This document shows positions 13,401 through 21,649 of a stretch of 22,958 nucleotides of DNA, piece by piece. Origin of the DNA: a virus; IMG/VR virus record IMGVR_UViG_3300025759_000743, positions 1-22,958 of that record, one strand, 5' to 3'. Below the pieces are notes generated by a model, which saw only the letters and a list, made by a program, of their open reading frames with translations, ran no database searches and was not told where the DNA came from. Positions within the stretch are counted from its first letter, which is position 1; every line of letters begins with the position of its first letter. The translations under genes and the position numbers were made by a program.

Positions 13401-13959
13401 CTATACCTGCTGTTGTGTTTATATTAGCTGTAATTGCAGAGAGAGAGTTAACGTTAGCTATAGTAGGGCCAACTTCTGCTGCGCCTGTACTCGCATTAAA
13501 GCCTAGAACAGTACCTTTTCTTGACGCTACAAGCGGTAACTCCATACTAACTGCTGTATCATCATCTGCTAGGTGTAAAGCTCGATCAATAGTATCATCA
13601 TTATCAGCTTGAATTGCTATAAATTTATCTAGCTCTGTGTTTAATGTACTAATAGCAAATGGCCCAGATGCAGGAAAGTCTGTTGTTCTAGCTAATGCTA
13701 TTGATCTTGTTATAACTACTGTACTGCCACCACTTATCCCAGTTACTGTATTACCAGATGTTGTGTTTATTGTCCCTGTTGTTCCGTCACCGCCTGATAC
13801 TGTATAGTGTGTTGCTATTGTTTTCTTAGTACCATCTACATAAAAATTAAGATCAGCTTCAGCGTAAAACTCAAACGGCACAGTAAATGCTGTTTGACTT
13901 GCGCCTTCATTAACCGAATAAGATATACGCGGTGTGTTTTCTGATAAACTAATAGTCAT
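10042..13959 (-). CDS. Tail fibre protein with tandem repeats and S74 auto-chaperone (1305 aa)
   Basis: The adsorption fibre of the virion. Residues 1-135 resemble the T7 gp17-type N-terminal domain that attaches to the tail (FEFYAEADLNFYVDGTKK, RTTDFP, DKFIAIQADNDDTIDRAL). Then come 10-residue repeats (about 169-220), twelve 12-residue repeats (223-366), and about 40 repeats of about 17 residues of the NTAVGYxAL type (about 450-1135), likely a trimeric beta-roll shaft. Residues 1183-1305 are an S74 intramolecular chaperone: S1183 and K1188 in SDERYK are the expected self-cleavage pair. The order after the internal virion genes matches T7. GAGGT precedes ATG 13959. Confidence 0.9.
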   Translation of the reverse strand: MTISLSENTPRISYSVNEGASQTAFTVPFEFYAEADLNFYVDGTKKTIATHYTVSGGDGTTGTINTTSGNTVTGISGGSTVVITRSIALARTTDFPASGPFAISTLNTELDKFIAIQADNDDTIDRALHLADDDTAVSMELPLVASRKGTVLGFNASTGAAEVGPTIANVNSLSAITANINTTAGIAANVTTVAGIASNVTTVAGVASNVTAVAGAISNVNALAASDVIADMALLGTTDVIADMALLATSDVIADMNTLATSAIVADLNILATTDIVADMALLATSDIVSDLNTLATADIVSDLNLLATSDIVSDINTLATSDIVSDLNTLATSDIVTDLNLLATSAIVEDLSLLATSTVIADMATLAGSGANPNITTLTASGEIAAASLDISGNIDIDGISNLDVIDVDGAANFAADVTFADGADIITASAGTSNFRAGVNAGNSIASGGNYNVAVGDEAGTAITTGDNNTAIGYGALSTEDTASRSTAVGYRALLTQNAGDVNAGNTAIGYDAGYAITTGVENTLMGFAAGDALTDADYNVAIGRWALSGDTKGSKSVAVGYNSLGNQNFTTSTDTFNVAVGHNSGLNVTTGVRNTLIGGLAGDALTDADYNVALGYDSLAVDTLGSRAVALGYGALSTQNFTSATDNYNVAVGFAAGNAVTTGTNNTLIGGLAGDSITTGADNVAVGKDALQANTTASYNTGVGKGALYANTTGAYNTAFSQSLASNTTGASNTGVGWGALHGNTTADNNTAVGRQTLQTNSTGASNTAIGKGAMYANTTASNNTAVGFETLGANTTGAQNTAVGALASDAITTGLENASLGYWSLSGTTTGSYNTALGSRALTANTTASNNTAVGYNSGHAVTTGVQNTLIGGLAGDAMTTGSWNAIVGYNAGGALTTGQNNTALGVAALASATTSSGNVAIGTEAGDAITTGAQNTVVGLSAGTDLTTGDDNSFFGKGAGANTTTADHNTAVGRDALFTNTTGTQNVALGTAAMYYTTTGSQNTAVGTNALDKNTTAGTNVAVGYQAMFDNTTGANNVAVGYLALGNNTTAAGNSAVGYKALEDCTVGHSNAASGAYALSNLTDADYNTCHGYGAGSQVTTGSANVYIGYNSASHSTLTTTGSENTLVGSYTDTTAVGTSSANGFGHDIAAEASYTTLGVGANDIRAAHGNTTWSTVSDERYKKDIVDSTAGLSFINALKPRTFKYKNLGELPETFRAYKAGSTDVFKNSNTNHGFIAQEVKTAIDADSGIKDGFKLWDDREDGSQEVAEAALIPVLTKAVQELSTALDAALARIATLEG
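10555..12612 (-). repeat. About 40 degenerate 51-nt repeats coding NTAVGYxAL units
   Basis: In-frame repeats of mostly 17 residues carry a core of Asn-Thr-Ala-Val-Gly followed by an Ala-Leu or Ala-Gly pair and an Asn-Thr-Thr turn. Some units are longer, with Asp-Ala-Asp or Phe-Thr inserts. Larger blocks also recur, such as LIGGLAGDALTDADYN. The units are diverged at DNA level, so this is an old, folded array and not a fresh expansion. Confidence 0.85.
12862..13293 (-). repeat. Twelve 36-nt tandem repeats coding LATSDIVSDLNT-type units
   Basis: Residues 223-366 of the fibre are twelve consecutive 12-residue units with a Leu-Ala-Thr-Ser-Asp-Ile/Val-Val/Ile core and Asp-Leu/Met near the end. 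The DNA copies are diverged but keep register without gaps. The regular Leu/Ile/Val spacing suggests a coiled or beta-helical shaft segment. Confidence 0.85.
13300..13455 (-). repeat. 30-nt tandem repeats coding NVTTVAGIAS-type units
   Basis: Residues 169-220 are about five 10-residue units built on Asn-Val-Thr-Thr-Val-Ala-Gly-Ile-Ala-Ser, a repeat known from many phage tail fibres. They adjoin the 12-residue array directly. Confidence 0.8.
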
Positions 13960-14017
13960 ATTTAACCTCTTTTTTCTGCCTTATAACGCAAGCTTTTACT
14001 TTGCAACGCACAATTAA
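13960..14017 (-). promoter_or_regulatory. Gap before the tail fibre gene; possible weak promoter
   Basis: This is the only sizeable non-coding gap in the leftward block. Read leftward it holds TTGCAA followed 15 nt later by TATAAG, a suboptimal spacing, and then GAGGT before the fibre ATG. It may give the fibre and accessory genes separate expression from the internal virion genes. Evidence is weak. Confidence 0.25.
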
Positions 14018-17000
14018 TTACCAATTCTTAAAGTTATTACTAAATTCATTTGAAGTATCTTTCCAAAACCACATTCCTGTAAATGGTAATGTTCGCCATA
14101 AATTTTTTGCGCCCTCTCCAAAATTTCTATCATAAAGAAGTTGCTTTAATGATTCGGCATAATCATAAGCAATGCTTGGCCCTGCTCCCCCTAATCCTAT
14201 AGCAGCAGCCATACCATTATCTTCTCTAAATTTTGGTTGTATTAATCCTCCAGATATATTTGGACCACCCATAGCCAAAGAAGTTTGCATAGATTGATAC
14301 ATTATATCTGTATATAAAGCTGCTATACCTCCTTGATCAAATCCTCTAGCAAACCAATCTCTCCAAGTCATATCTTCAAAAGCAAAATCTGGAGTTTTAG
14401 TTTTAACAATCATCATCCCTAAACCTAAAGAAAGAGAAAGCCCTAACATTCTATTTTTTAATCTATTTTGAGCAGCAGCAGTAGTAATTTTATTTAAAGC
14501 CCCCAAAGAATAACTATAAAATTGAAATGGAAATGCTAATAAACCGCTTTCTATTCTAGCATATCCTTTAACTACATCATGTTCCTTCATGTTAAATTGT
14601 TTAGCAACACCCATAGGGATATAAGCAGCTCCATCTACTATAATAGGTTTATCAGCAGGAGTGCCAAGAATAACTGTATTCATAATGCCAGTTTGCAATG
14701 CAGTTCTAAATGTATCTAATGTTTCTTTAGTCATTTTTGGCTGTTCTTTATGAACTCTTAAAGCAACATCATTTAAAATATTTTCAAATATAGCTTCTGG
14801 AGTTAAAATATCACTAGGATCAGTTGCATCTTTAAACATAGAAATAGGATAATTTTCTTTTATTAATTTTTTAAAATCAACTGGCGCATCTTTTGGAATT
14901 TGCGGAATGTTAAAATCTTCTGGCGCAAACTTGCCGCGTAAAATTTCTTTTTGTAAAACAAAATTAGCCCACATTTGAGGGGATTCAAAAGTTAAATTTC
15001 CTTTAGCATCAAACTCTGGTAAAGCTTTTACACCTTTTAATTTAGGGTTTAACCAAGGTTTAGCTGGAAATTGGCCTTTAATAAAATCAACATCGAATTT
15101 TATAGTATTAGTTTTTTTAGAATATGAAGCTGGTTGATAAATATTATTAGTATATTTTCTTGTTTCTCCATATTGAATTATAGAATCTGTTTTTGGAAAC
15201 TGATAATTATTTTCCCAATCTTCTGTATTTGCTAAATAAAAACCTTTATTAGTTTTTTGATGAGGAGCATTTGCAATCTCAATAGCTTTTTGTTCATCAA
15301 TACCATATGTAGCTAAATATGTTTTTTCCCAATCTGTTATTTTTTTATCTCTAAATTTTACAGACATATCAATTAAAGAGTGACTTCTAATTGTTCCGTC
15401 TAAAGCTTTTGCCAAATGTGTAATAGGTGCTAATCCATTAGCAAGAAAAAATGTATTTTTAATTTTATCGTAAGCATTAGAAGACCTAATATCACCAGTT
15501 ACATCTTCAACTATTCTTAAATGAGCATTGTTTTGAAATAATTCTGTGGCTTCCCCAACAAGCTTAGCTTCTCTTGCATTTAATGTAACAGAACTATCAT
15601 TAATTAAAGCTTGAATACCTTTTATTATATCTCCCATATCATGTTCCATTACAATTTTTGCAAAATCTGGTATTGCTGCAAGACCTGCGCTTTCTAAATA
15701 ACTAAATGTTGCTGCTTCTTTTAACCAAAACGCTGTAGCATTATCTAAACGGCTAGGATCAGTTTCTTTAGGAGATGTAACTATTCTTTGATACATTGCA
15801 AAGTAATCTTTTCTCCATTGATTTGCTAATTTACTAGAAACTCCTGCTGCGTACATATCATTAATTTCTTCATCCATTACTTCATGCACACTTAAACGAT
15901 TATGAGCTTTTGAATATTCTATTCGACCTGCTGCTTTTTCACTGTATCCTTTAAATACTGCTAAAGGATCTTGTACTAAATAATCCCAAATTTCACGAGT
16001 TGGAATATTTAATTCTCTATGTTTAAAATGCCTAGAAGAACCTCCACTTGTTATAGGAACTTCTCCCCTAACATCTTCTCCAATTATTTTATTATAAGTA
16101 TTTAAAACTCTTTTTTCTATTTCTTTAGGGTCTTTACTTAATTTTATTTCTTCTATTTTACCATTTGTATATCTTAATAAAACAGGATTATTTTCATAAT
16201 GATTATATAGAATTTTTTTTAAACCTTCTGGTTCTTTTTTTGCTTTAATTTTATTAAAAATATGAGGAAAATATAAAGTTTCTCCAGAAGGAGTAATACC
16301 TATTCCTTTTGCTTCTAAATATTGAGTATAAGCTAAAGATTCTTCTAAATCATTTATTTTTGCTTTTATTTGTCCTACAATTTTAGCATGATGATCTATC
16401 CAATCTGGTTGAGGATTTTTGTGTTTTGCAAAATTATCTATTGTTTGGTCTAATTTTATACGCTGTTCTTCCAAAGAACTTTGATATCTTCTTTTTCTTC
16501 CTATTATTCCTTGATCAACTAATTCTTCTCCATACTTTTTAAACTCTCCAAAAAGATCTTCTTGAAATTTAATTTCAGCAGCACTGCTTTCTTCGTCAAA
16601 TAATTTTTTTCTAGTTGCTTCAATTACAAAGCTTTCATGAGTAACGTCATTAGTATTTTTAAATCTATTATTAATTTTTGTTCCAACATCATTAAATTGT
16701 AAACCACCATATGTTTTTATTTTTGTATTAATAAATTCTCCGTAATGCTTTATACTATCTTGTTGAATTTTTACCCACCTACCATTATGGAGTGCTTTTA
16801 ATTGCTGAACGGATGGGTCAAGAATTTCATTTGCATTATGTAAATTTAATTTTAAACCTGCATCGTAACTTAATTTTAAAAAAGTTTTTTTAGCTTTGTC
16901 AGGGATAGCAGCACTAAGCTGCCTAGTAGTAGGTTTGCTAATAAGTTTAGAAATCCAACCGCCAGCAGCAATTCCATATTTATCTGTAGATTTTAAATTA

Positions 17001-17905
17001 GTTTCAGTTACTCTTCTTATCGCTCGTTCTTGTAAAATTTTTGTATTAGCAATTTCAAAACTTTGTTTTCTTTTTTTAACATTTCCTAAAGCTATACTAC
17101 TTATTTGTTTTCCATCAGGCCATTGGTTTGTTTGTATTATTTGTTCAAATCCAAAAATTTGATTATTGTTTGCGTTTAATTCATTTTTTAAATCTTGGTT
17201 TGTTTTGCTTTTAAATTCTTGCCTTGTTTTTTTTCTTGATGCAAATTTAACTTCTTCATCAGTCATAGAATGATAATATTTATTTGCTATTGAATCTTCT
17301 AACTTATCATCAGCATCTTTAATTAAATTTTTTAAACCTCTGCTTCTTATAGTTCTAGGAACAGCAGTTGCCCCACCTATTAATCCACCTGCAACAGAAG
17401 CAAAAGCAACATTTAAAGCAACTTCATCAGCAGTAGATAGTGCGTCAAATGGAGCGCGAATAGTTTCTAGCCCAGACTGAAAAATGCCAAGAGTTGCAGC
17501 ACTTCTAAGAGCTTGTCTTCCCATAAGTGCAGGAGCGCCCATTGGTAAAGCAATAAAATTTATTGGGTCAAGAACACCCGCTCCTAAATTTGCCCACAAA
17601 CCAGAATTTGCTAAAGTTTCTCTTCTTTTTTTGTTTTCGTCTATACCTCTTTTTAAACTAGCCATATGCTCTGCGCTTCTAGCATATAATAATGAACTAG
17701 AAAATTCTTCATAACCTTCTAAATCTTGTACTGGAAAATATTCCAAATCAACATCTGGAAAATTTTTTTGATTTGAAATCGCTTCAATAATAGGATCATA
17801 AGTATAACCTATTTGCGCTGCTACTGTATCCCAAAATGGAACATCAGGTGTAATTTCTTGAGGTAATTGTATTTGGCTTCTTAATTCAGATAAAGTAATT
17901 GCCAT
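14018..17905 (-). CDS. Large internal virion (ejection) protein, gp16-like (1295 aa)
   Basis: Probably the largest ejection protein, delivered into the host envelope with the genome. The size is close to T7 gp16 (1318 aa), and the position (after a gp15-size gene, before the fibre) is the same. Visible parts: an N-terminal region with Gly/Ala-rich hydrophobic segments at about 105-185 (LGAGVLDPINFIALPMGAPA, ALNVAFASVAGGLIGGATAV), a long helical charged middle, and a C-terminal region with hydrophobic stretches (FPFQFYSYSLGALNKITTAA, RMLGLSLSLGLGMMIV). I do not see the lytic transglycosylase motif present in T7 gp16. ATG 17905 overlaps the previous stop (TAATG). Confidence 0.7.
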   Translation of the reverse strand: MAITLSELRSQIQLPQEITPDVPFWDTVAAQIGYTYDPIIEAISNQKNFPDVDLEYFPVQDLEGYEEFSSSLLYARSAEHMASLKRGIDENKKRRETLANSGLWANLGAGVLDPINFIALPMGAPALMGRQALRSAATLGIFQSGLETIRAPFDALSTADEVALNVAFASVAGGLIGGATAVPRTIRSRGLKNLIKDADDKLEDSIANKYYHSMTDEEVKFASRKKTRQEFKSKTNQDLKNELNANNNQIFGFEQIIQTNQWPDGKQISSIALGNVKKRKQSFEIANTKILQERAIRRVTETNLKSTDKYGIAAGGWISKLISKPTTRQLSAAIPDKAKKTFLKLSYDAGLKLNLHNANEILDPSVQQLKALHNGRWVKIQQDSIKHYGEFINTKIKTYGGLQFNDVGTKINNRFKNTNDVTHESFVIEATRKKLFDEESSAAEIKFQEDLFGEFKKYGEELVDQGIIGRKRRYQSSLEEQRIKLDQTIDNFAKHKNPQPDWIDHHAKIVGQIKAKINDLEESLAYTQYLEAKGIGITPSGETLYFPHIFNKIKAKKEPEGLKKILYNHYENNPVLLRYTNGKIEEIKLSKDPKEIEKRVLNTYNKIIGEDVRGEVPITSGGSSRHFKHRELNIPTREIWDYLVQDPLAVFKGYSEKAAGRIEYSKAHNRLSVHEVMDEEINDMYAAGVSSKLANQWRKDYFAMYQRIVTSPKETDPSRLDNATAFWLKEAATFSYLESAGLAAIPDFAKIVMEHDMGDIIKGIQALINDSSVTLNAREAKLVGEATELFQNNAHLRIVEDVTGDIRSSNAYDKIKNTFFLANGLAPITHLAKALDGTIRSHSLIDMSVKFRDKKITDWEKTYLATYGIDEQKAIEIANAPHQKTNKGFYLANTEDWENNYQFPKTDSIIQYGETRKYTNNIYQPASYSKKTNTIKFDVDFIKGQFPAKPWLNPKLKGVKALPEFDAKGNLTFESPQMWANFVLQKEILRGKFAPEDFNIPQIPKDAPVDFKKLIKENYPISMFKDATDPSDILTPEAIFENILNDVALRVHKEQPKMTKETLDTFRTALQTGIMNTVILGTPADKPIIVDGAAYIPMGVAKQFNMKEHDVVKGYARIESGLLAFPFQFYSYSLGALNKITTAAAQNRLKNRMLGLSLSLGLGMMIVKTKTPDFAFEDMTWRDWFARGFDQGGIAALYTDIMYQSMQTSLAMGGPNISGGLIQPKFREDNGMAAAIGLGGAGPSIAYDYAESLKQLLYDRNFGEGAKNLWRTLPFTGMWFWKDTSNEFSNNFKNW

Positions 17906-20900
17906 TATTTATAACCTTCAACATCTAAATATCTACCTTGTAGTAAAGAACCAGTTTTAGCTTTATCTTTTTTTCTAAAAGTATTTTCATCAGCTAATCG
18001 TTTTCTTAATATTTCAGATTTTCTTAAATCTTTTCTATTTATTTCTTTTCTTTTTGCGTCTGCTTTTGCTTCAATATCTAATAAGTATTGCTCATTACTA
18101 CTAAATGCTAATGGTAACGAATTTCCTTCTTCATCTTGCGTTTTAATTGCAACTAATCCAGAAGGTGTTCTTTCGTATGCCATATAAATAGTTTGAAAAG
18201 ATGTTCCAGGTACTGCCATTAAAACTGCTTGTCTTTTAAAATTTGGAATTTTAACCCCATTAGGTAATGTTTCTGCTGGTTGATCAAATGATTCACTTGT
18301 TGCTGTTCCGTCTGGATTAAAAGGATCAAAATTTACATTTGGAGGATTCATATCATATTGAAATTTTCTATAACTTTGATCAGAATACATTCTATCTGGA
18401 TAATAAGTAGAAAAACCAATTCCCATTGGAGTTAATTTAGACTGCACATGACTCATAAAAGCATTATATAAATCTGTATTTGGAAAAACTTTTTTAAGAG
18501 CAAACTCCGATCTTTCATTATCTGCTGTTAAAAAATCTGTTACCAATCCATCTGTTTCTTTAAACATTCTATCATATAAATCACCTATTTTTTCTTGAAT
18601 TTTTTTAACAGGAATATTATTTCTTGCAGCGTGTAAAGTGTATTCATAAAATATATCAGAAGCTTTTCTATTTTGAGAAATTTCTGGATTTATTTCATCT
18701 AAAAATTTTATATATGATTGGTTAATTACTTTATCGTCTTGATCTTTTTCTGTTCCAAAAAGTCTTTTTAGCACAACATTATAACTTGTATCATCTCTAA
18801 ACGCTCTTGCTGTTGCAATATACTCTAATGCTTTGCCACTATCTCCTGTTTGGACTAAATCACTTGCAAAATCTAATGTAGCGTATGTTTCAGTATCTAA
18901 TCTTGATATAAGAAGGTCTTTTTCAAATCCTGTTTCAAGATTTGTTCCGTGACTATGAACACGAAATATTTCTAAAATAGCATTAGCTGTTGGCCCATCA
19001 TATAATCCAAGATTTTCTGCTGCATTTGTTAATGCGGTTTCATAAGCAAGCGGTAATGTGCCTTTTAGTGCATAAGCATTTAGATCATTAATAAATTCTG
19101 CTCCACGTTCTCCAGTTAAATTATCAACAAAAGTTTTATCTTTTCCATATTTTATAGCAAATTCTTTATCAAGAGCTTTTTGGTGAGCTTGTGTATTTCC
19201 ATTGCCATTTCTTGCTTCATTTACTAATCTTGCATGTGTAATATTTCCACTATTAGCACTTTCTGCGGTTCTTAAATTTGACTCTTCTTTGCTTATAGAT
19301 GTTTTGATTTCTGATTTAGAAAACCCTTGTTTTAATAAACTGTTTATAGAATTTTTTATTTCTGGAAAATCATCAAGTAATTTATTATTAGGATCTTCTT
19401 CTTTTGAGGATAAAAATAATTGAGTTGCATTTGCTAATTGCGAATCTCGAAAATTTATTTGATTAATACTTTCGTCAAGAAACAAAACATTAATATTATT
19501 TTTAAATCTTTCAGAAGAGCCAGTTAATAATTTATTTAAAGAACCTTCATTATTTAATAAATTAATTAATCTATTTTTTTCTTTTGTTATTTCTTCTAAA
19601 GAATTATTACCTGAGTTTATATATAATTCAAAATCATCTTGTAAATTTATACTTAATTCTTGTTGCTTTATTCTTTGTTTGCCGTCATTACCTGCATAAA
19701 TTTGACGCGCCCTAGTAAAAATATCATCTAACCCTTTTGTTTTAAGGTTATTATTTTTCCAAAATTGGAGTAGAATTGATTGTTCATCAGTAGCATTTTT
19801 TAATTCCATTCCATCGCTTTTTAAAACATTTTCTAGTTTAAGAATTTCAGTTTCATTTTTTCCTATAATTAATTTTTCAATTATAATTCTGCTTACATCT
19901 TCTTTTGCTTGCGTTTCTAAAGCTCTTACCGCTGCTATTTCATTATCATCTCCCTTTGCGTAAGTTGTTATATAATTCCTAATAGAATTTTTATTTTGTT
20001 TTAATATTGTTTCAAATTTTCCATCTGGCAAAAAATTATTAATATAATTAGATTTGTAATAATCTTTAGTTAAAGTATTAGTTTGGTTTGTTAAATTTTC
20101 TTCAATATTAGAAAGTGTTCTTACTCCATTTTCTATTGCTCTTGTTGTAAAATTTTTATTAAACTCTTCAACAATAGGTTTTAACGATTCAGCTAAATTT
20201 TCGTTTACTTCTGGAAAATCTTTTGTAAATTTTGTTAACTCTTTAAAAGTTTGTTTTTCTGAACCTCTTAAATGTCTTATATTTTCTCGATTTTCTAAAG
20301 CAGCTATTATTCTATTTCTGCCTTCATTACCTGCATTGTTAAATTGAATTTTACTTTGAGGAGAAAAAAGTATTTTTCCAGCTTCTAATCTTGATATTTC
20401 TTCGACACTTTCTTTTTCAAAATTACTAATAGAAGCCGCACTAATATATGGATTTATTTTTTCTAAATTTTCTAACTCAGTTATTAATTCTTCTAATTCA
20501 GTAAATGATCTAATTGAGCTTTCTTCTCCATATGCACTATAATTATTAGGAATACCATTTTTTAAAAATTTTTGCAGTTTATTTTCAAAGTGAGCTGCAT
20601 TATTTTTATCTGTTTTATCTTTTAATTTTTCAGAAATTATTAAATTTCCGCTTCTTACTAATGCTATTCCTCCAACTTTAATTGTTTCTTTCCATTTTCC
20701 TTGAGCGTTTTTGTGCATCTCCCCAACATATCGAGATAATTCTTCTGTGTATTTTTTTGGTTCGTATTCATATTTTATTTGTAATTCTTTTGCTTTATTT
20801 AATAATTCATCTTCTATAGAATCTCTAAACCTAGCATCAACAGTTTTTCTATAAGCATCTCTAGCAATAATGCCACCGCTCATTATTTTAGGATTTAATG

Positions 20901-21132
20901 CTTTTGGCTTTCCAGTTTCAGCATCAAAAGCAATTATCTCGGCTTGATCAATAGCCATAGCTGCATCAAAACCAGATTGTTCTGCTTGTTTAGCACCTTC
21001 CTTTAAAGCTATTTGATTTAACTGACTAGCAGTGTTAGCAACAGATTCCCACATTTCATCTTCACCAGTTTCAAATCTAGTAACACCTATTGGTCGATTC
21101 ATGTAGGATCTTTTTTGTTTAGTAACTGCCAT
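17905..21132 (-). CDS. Internal virion protein, gp15-like (1075 aa)
   Basis: A long, mostly alpha-helical, Lys/Glu/Asn-rich protein without membrane segments or catalytic motifs. The N-terminus (RPIGVTRFETGEDEMWESVA, then a helix with GAKQAEQSGFDAAMAID) is typical of podovirus gp15-size internal core proteins, which form the ejection tube with the gp14- and gp16-like proteins. It is larger than T7 gp15 (747 aa). The codons are visibly AT-richer than those of the fibre and tail genes on either side. ATG 21132 comes one base after the stop of the gp14-like gene. Assignment rests on order, size and composition, not on a clear motif. Confidence 0.65.
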   Translation of the reverse strand: MAVTKQKRSYMNRPIGVTRFETGEDEMWESVANTASQLNQIALKEGAKQAEQSGFDAAMAIDQAEIIAFDAETGKPKALNPKIMSGGIIARDAYRKTVDARFRDSIEDELLNKAKELQIKYEYEPKKYTEELSRYVGEMHKNAQGKWKETIKVGGIALVRSGNLIISEKLKDKTDKNNAAHFENKLQKFLKNGIPNNYSAYGEESSIRSFTELEELITELENLEKINPYISAASISNFEKESVEEISRLEAGKILFSPQSKIQFNNAGNEGRNRIIAALENRENIRHLRGSEKQTFKELTKFTKDFPEVNENLAESLKPIVEEFNKNFTTRAIENGVRTLSNIEENLTNQTNTLTKDYYKSNYINNFLPDGKFETILKQNKNSIRNYITTYAKGDDNEIAAVRALETQAKEDVSRIIIEKLIIGKNETEILKLENVLKSDGMELKNATDEQSILLQFWKNNNLKTKGLDDIFTRARQIYAGNDGKQRIKQQELSINLQDDFELYINSGNNSLEEITKEKNRLINLLNNEGSLNKLLTGSSERFKNNINVLFLDESINQINFRDSQLANATQLFLSSKEEDPNNKLLDDFPEIKNSINSLLKQGFSKSEIKTSISKEESNLRTAESANSGNITHARLVNEARNGNGNTQAHQKALDKEFAIKYGKDKTFVDNLTGERGAEFINDLNAYALKGTLPLAYETALTNAAENLGLYDGPTANAILEIFRVHSHGTNLETGFEKDLLISRLDTETYATLDFASDLVQTGDSGKALEYIATARAFRDDTSYNVVLKRLFGTEKDQDDKVINQSYIKFLDEINPEISQNRKASDIFYEYTLHAARNNIPVKKIQEKIGDLYDRMFKETDGLVTDFLTADNERSEFALKKVFPNTDLYNAFMSHVQSKLTPMGIGFSTYYPDRMYSDQSYRKFQYDMNPPNVNFDPFNPDGTATSESFDQPAETLPNGVKIPNFKRQAVLMAVPGTSFQTIYMAYERTPSGLVAIKTQDEEGNSLPLAFSSNEQYLLDIEAKADAKRKEINRKDLRKSEILRKRLADENTFRKKDKAKTGSLLQGRYLDVEGYK

Positions 21133-21133
21133 G

Positions 21134-21649
21134 TTATTTTACCTGCATACTTGGATATGTTGTCATTGGTTTTATAGTAGGCGTTGAAGCTGGCATTATG
21201 TTTGCAATATTATAAATACCTGTAAGAGCAGTACCCATCATATTAGCATACCCTGCACTTAAAGCATTAGCACCTCTTTCTTTTGCCAATCTTGCTTGCA
21301 CAGTCCTAGTTCGAGATTCATAATCAGCTTGAAAAGCTATAGCATTTAAATCTTCGCCAACAGTAACAGCATTAGCTTCTTGAAAAGCTTGTATTGATGC
21401 ACTATCTACATCAACGCCACTTGCAGAAAACACAGCCATATTAGATTTTTCAGCAGAAATATATTCTTGTACACGCGCATTTTGATTTTGCATTGCTTGC
21501 ACTTTTCCTACTTCTCTATCAATTTGTATTTGTTTACCTTGCCTGTCTTCAGCTTTTTTTTGAGCTTCTGCTTGTCTTTGCTGAGCGCTCATTTGAATCA
21601 TAGTGCTTCCAGCACTTGCAATCATCATTAATTCTGGGCCAAAACACAT
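21134..21649 (-). CDS. Internal virion protein, gp14-like (171 aa)
   Basis: A small ejection protein by position and size (T7 gp14 has 196 aa). It starts MCFGPELMMIASAGSTMIQM, a short hydrophobic start common in this family, then has a Gln/Ala/Lys-rich helix (about 20-70: QQRQAEAQKKAEDRQGKQ) and a Gly/Ala-rich hydrophobic C-terminal segment (LSAGYANMMGTALTGIYNIA, about 130-149). ATG 21649 overlaps the preceding stop (TAATG). In T7 this protein helps open the outer membrane at ejection; that role is transferred by analogy. Confidence 0.72.
   Translation of the reverse strand: MCFGPELMMIASAGSTMIQMSAQQRQAEAQKKAEDRQGKQIQIDREVGKVQAMQNQNARVQEYISAEKSNMAVFSASGVDVDSASIQAFQEANAVTVGEDLNAIAFQADYESRTRTVQARLAKERGANALSAGYANMMGTALTGIYNIANIMPASTPTIKPMTTYPSMQVK

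Noticed and set aside
12767-13612. 281-codon open frame on the plus strand
   Set aside because: It is antisense to the fibre repeats. Its own protein is a repeat artefact (recurring Ser-Val-Ala-Lys units), and it has no ribosome site.
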